From positions 1 through 7,675 of the forward strand of contig DNGD01000205.1 in the NCBI GenBank assembly GCA_003486725.1: DNA of 7,675 bases, read 5' to 3'. Under the pieces are notes generated by a model. The model was not told where the DNA came from, ran no database searches, and worked only from the letters and a program-made list of their open reading frames with translations. The first letter of the stretch is position 1. The number at the start of each line of letters is the position of its first letter. Of the stretch, positions 6,046-7,675 are shown in pieces. The stretch is from Rhodospirillaceae bacterium (lineage in GTDB: Bacteria > Pseudomonadota > Alphaproteobacteria > UBA9219). Both the position numbers and the translations under genes were made by a program.

Positions 6046-6671
6046 CGGGGCACAGCAATCCATTGTTCAATGCTGATGCCTTCCGGATTTTGCAATGTCG
6101 AGACGCGCACGATTTGCAAAATCAGCATGGCGTTCATCGGCTCAGGCGGTTCGGCGCCGTCAAATTTGATCACAACAGGGAACTGCAAGTGCCACGTATA
6201 GACGCCTTTGTTGTCGAGCGCTTTTTTGACTTCCGGCGCGGCTTCAATCTGCATGGAAACGGTCAGCTTGCGCGCCTCGACCGCTTCAAGAACACGCGCT
6301 TCCTTCATCGCTCTGGTGAAGCTTTCCCAGCCCACGGCGGTAAAATTGACCGACGAAGCCTGAAGCCGTTGGCGGAAATCGTTATAGCCGAAGCGCATGA
6401 CGTCCTGCGCCCGTCCTGCCGCCCAAGCCACAACGTCGCCGCGTGAGCGGAACGGCTCGTTAAGGGGAACGATATTGATAATCCGGCCATCCGATGTCGT
6501 CGCGAAATAGACATAACGCGTGTCCATGGACAGGATCATCGCGATGATGGAGGCAACCAGCAAAACGATGGCGGCGCCCTGCACCAGACTAACACGCATC
6601 AACAGCCTATACCCATCGCGATAAAACACGTTGCGCGACAAAACGGTTGTGACCGCATCCGATAGTGACAT
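6042..6671 (-). CDS. dotI: DotI/IcmL, inner-membrane component of the type IVB system
   Basis: 209 aa, close to Legionella DotI (212 aa). Start ATG at 6671 with AAGGGGG about 5 bases upstream. Residues 13-22 carry the family motif R-N-V-F-Y-R-D-G-Y-R on the cytoplasmic side, followed by one membrane helix (about 29-48) and a periplasmic domain opening with Y-F-A-T-T-S-D-G-R-I (55-64) and P-L-N-E-P-F, then W-A-x-x-x-A-Q-D-V-M-R-F-G-Y-N-D-F-R, V-G-W-E-S-F and the closing R-V-S-x-L-x-N-P-E-G-I-S-I-E-Q-W. DotI (TraM in IncI plasmids) is needed for transfer and assembles in the inner membrane. It starts 28 bases after the GcrA-like gene and ends inside the start of the second dotI. Confidence 0.93.
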   Translation of the reverse strand: MSLSDAVTTVLSRNVFYRDGYRLLMRVSLVQGAAIVLLVASIIAMILSMDTRYVYFATTSDGRIINIVPLNEPFRSRGDVVAWAAGRAQDVMRFGYNDFRQRLQASSVNFTAVGWESFTRAMKEARVLEAVEARKLTVSMQIEAAPEVKKALDNKGVYTWHLQFPVVIKFDGAEPPEPMNAMLILQIVRVSTLQNPEGISIEQWIAVPR

Positions 6672-6699
6672 GGTGCCCCCTTAGAAAACTTTTCGCGTC

Positions 6700-7209
6700 T
6701 TAGTTAGACACGCTGAACGTAAAGTCCGGCGTGCTGTTGCCCGTCGAATACTCCGCCGAGCCCTTGCAGCTTGGACAGATGCGATTAAAGCGCCCCAAAG
6801 ATTGAAACTTGTTTAAACACATCAAACAAACACGAGGCATGGCTTGCGGCGCGGCATAAGATTCCTCGGTTTCGGTTTCCGCTGGCACCAGCACCCTGAC
6901 CCGACGAGCCGGCGCGGTCGCGCGACGCGGTGGATCGGTTCTTTTATAGCCGCGCTTGCGCCCGGGTGCCGTGCGTCGCGGCAAACCAAGACGCGCCGCA
7001 CGCGTCATGATGGCGGCCACCGAGCGGCTTAGTTGCTCGGCGATTTCGTCAGGCGATTTGTTTTCATTCCACAACGAGCGCAAGATTTCGTCTTGCTCCA
7101 ACCATGAAGGACCCGCGAGCACACTCGTTGGCGTGGGCGCCGACCCGTTCTGGGCCTCTACCACGTTTGTTGTTTCAACCTGTCCGTTTTGGAATGGATC
7201 GTCTGTCAT
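6700..7209 (-). CDS. GcrA-family-like HTH protein with C-terminal CxxC-CxxC zinc-finger motif
   Basis: 169 aa from the ATG at 7209 with AGGA about 8 bases upstream. Residues 1-35 are low complexity. Residues 36-78 carry the GcrA-type helix-turn-helix: W-L-E-Q-D-E-I-L-R-S-L-W then S-P-D-E-I-A-E-Q-L, V-A-A-I-M-T-R and the R-L-G-L-P-R-R end. In GcrA the equivalent helices bind DNA at GANTC-methylated promoters. An Arg/Pro-rich basic linker (78-108) follows, then C128-x2-C131 and C145-x2-C148 (spacing 13), probably a zinc ribbon. Canonical GcrA of Caulobacter is similar in length, but this protein has a diverged HTH with an N-terminal extension and may be a paralog rather than the cell-cycle regulator itself. 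It lies 28 bases upstream of dotI in the same direction, so it is likely co-transcribed and may regulate the cluster (inference). Confidence 0.75.
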   Translation of the reverse strand: MTDDPFQNGQVETTNVVEAQNGSAPTPTSVLAGPSWLEQDEILRSLWNENKSPDEIAEQLSRSVAAIMTRAARLGLPRRTAPGRKRGYKRTDPPRRATAPARRVRVLVPAETETEESYAAPQAMPRVCLMCLNKFQSLGRFNRICPSCKGSAEYSTGNSTPDFTFSVSN

Positions 7210-7362
7210 ATCCGCGTTCCTGCCTACGTTCTTTCGATGAGCCGTGCGCTCGGCTTCCTAGAAACCAATAACACAACTTATGAAAGTAAATAACGAGATA
7301 ACGCAAAAATTATCAAATTTTTATTAACAGCCCGATAATTATTAACCTTATTAAAGGGCTGG
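7210..7362 (-). promoter_or_regulatory. AT-rich gap between gltX and the GcrA-like gene; likely holds the operon promoter
   Basis: The 153 bases hold no gene. On the gltX side a 6-base inverted repeat CAGCCC/GGGCTG (7328-7333 with 7356-7361, loop 22) is followed by an AT-rich tract on the minus strand and could be a weak gltX terminator. A pure A/T 7-base inverted repeat (7305-7311 with 7316-7322) lies next to it. A poor promoter match TTGATA (7311-7316), 18 bases, TATTTA (7287-7292) can be drawn on the minus strand. No GANTC site is present. Confidence 0.3.
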
Positions 7363-7675
7363 TCAGGGGCGCGAGGCCGCCTCTTTCATCCGATCCAGCG
7401 TTTCCGTGCGCCCTAGCAAGGCAGCCGCCGTGAAAATCGGGGGCGAAACACCCCGCCCCGTAAGCGCCGCGCGCAAAGGCTGCGCCACCGCGCCCAATTT
7501 CAAGCCCTTTTCTTCCGCATAGGTACGGAAAACCCCCTCAACCGCCTCATGGGTGAATTCCTCCAGCCCTTCCAGTCGATTGATTAATGCCCCCAGATGT
7601 TCCTTGGCTTCTGGCGTCAGGAGTTTGAGCGCCTTTTCATCCGGCTCCAGCGTCTCAAAGTAAAATTGCGCGGCG
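7363..7675 (-). CDS. gltX: Glutamyl-tRNA synthetase, C-terminal part (cut by window edge)
   Basis: The open frame enters from the window edge and ends at TGA (7363-7365), giving the last 103 residues. The sequence contains the class I anticodon-binding region of bacterial GltX: F-Y-F-E-T-L-E near the start, the E-E-F-T-H-E-A-V-E patch, then L-x-L-G-A-V-A-Q-P-L-R-A-A-L-T-G-R-G-V-S-P-P-I-F and the closing L-G-x-x-E-T-L-x-R. This end pattern is typical of alphaproteobacterial GltX, which charges tRNA-Glu with glutamate. It is a housekeeping gene and marks the chromosomal edge of the secretion cluster. The N-terminal catalytic part lies outside the window. Confidence 0.94.
   Translation of the reverse strand, partial: AAQFYFETLEPDEKALKLLTPEAKEHLGALINRLEGLEEFTHEAVEGVFRTYAEEKGLKLGAVAQPLRAALTGRGVSPPIFTAAALLGRTETLDRMKEAASRP

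Noticed and set aside
6046..6063. Six-codon longer start for the second dotI (ATG at 6063)
   Set aside because: No Shine-Dalgarno, whereas the ATG at 6045 overlaps the upstream stop as ATGA, a usual coupling arrangement.
1..7675. CRISPR array, tRNA or rRNA gene, insertion sequence, att site
   Set aside because: No regularly spaced direct repeats, no cloverleaf-like sequence, no transposase or integrase frame, and no flanking direct repeats seen on either strand.

Overview
The window reads almost entirely on the minus strand and carries a chromosomal block of a Dot/Icm-type (type IVB, MPF-I/IncI-like) secretion or conjugation machine, behind the 3' end of gltX. Read in the direction of transcription (high to low coordinates) the order is: gltX (C-terminal 103 codons only) - GcrA-like HTH plus zinc-finger protein - DotI/IcmL - second DotI/IcmL - DotH/IcmK - DotG/IcmE - DotF/IcmG-position protein - polytopic DotE/IcmC-IcmD-like protein. 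The segment dotI-dotH-dotG-dotF-dotE is the gene order of the Legionella icmL-K-E-G-C-D segment and of the IncI traM-N-O-P-Q segment, so the weaker members can be assigned partly by position.

Organism: a GcrA-type HTH protein points to an alphaproteobacterium outside the Rickettsiales. GC content is moderate and coding is tight. No species or genus can be named from the sequence. No relaxase, coupling protein, ATPase, effector or integrase lies inside the window, so whether the machine moves DNA or effectors cannot be decided here. The short DotG (about 417 aa against about 1050 in Legionella) resembles the conjugative IncI form.

Layout: the regulator (6700-7209), dotI (6042-6671) and the second dotI (5299-6045) are packed with a 27-base gap and an ATGA stop/start overlap, so they look like one operon. 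A hairpin with a T-tract (5248-5269) follows. The 201-base gap upstream of dotH contains a candidate promoter and three GANTC sites. dotH (TTG start) and dotG overlap by 11 bases. A second 201-base gap precedes the DotF-like gene, which ends in a strong rho-independent terminator (1090-1113). The polytopic gene (32-973) has its own upstream region and a strong ribosome binding site.

Working together (known family roles): DotI is an inner-membrane component with a periplasmic domain, DotH is an outer-membrane core subunit, DotG is a VirB10-like protein spanning the periplasm, DotF is an accessory bitopic inner-membrane protein, and DotE/DotP are small polytopic membrane proteins. The points most worth a second look are the two full-length DotI paralogs, the threefold internal repeat of the polytopic protein, the C-terminal module of the DotF-like protein, and a GcrA-like regulator at the head of a secretion operon together with GANTC sites in the dotH promoter region.
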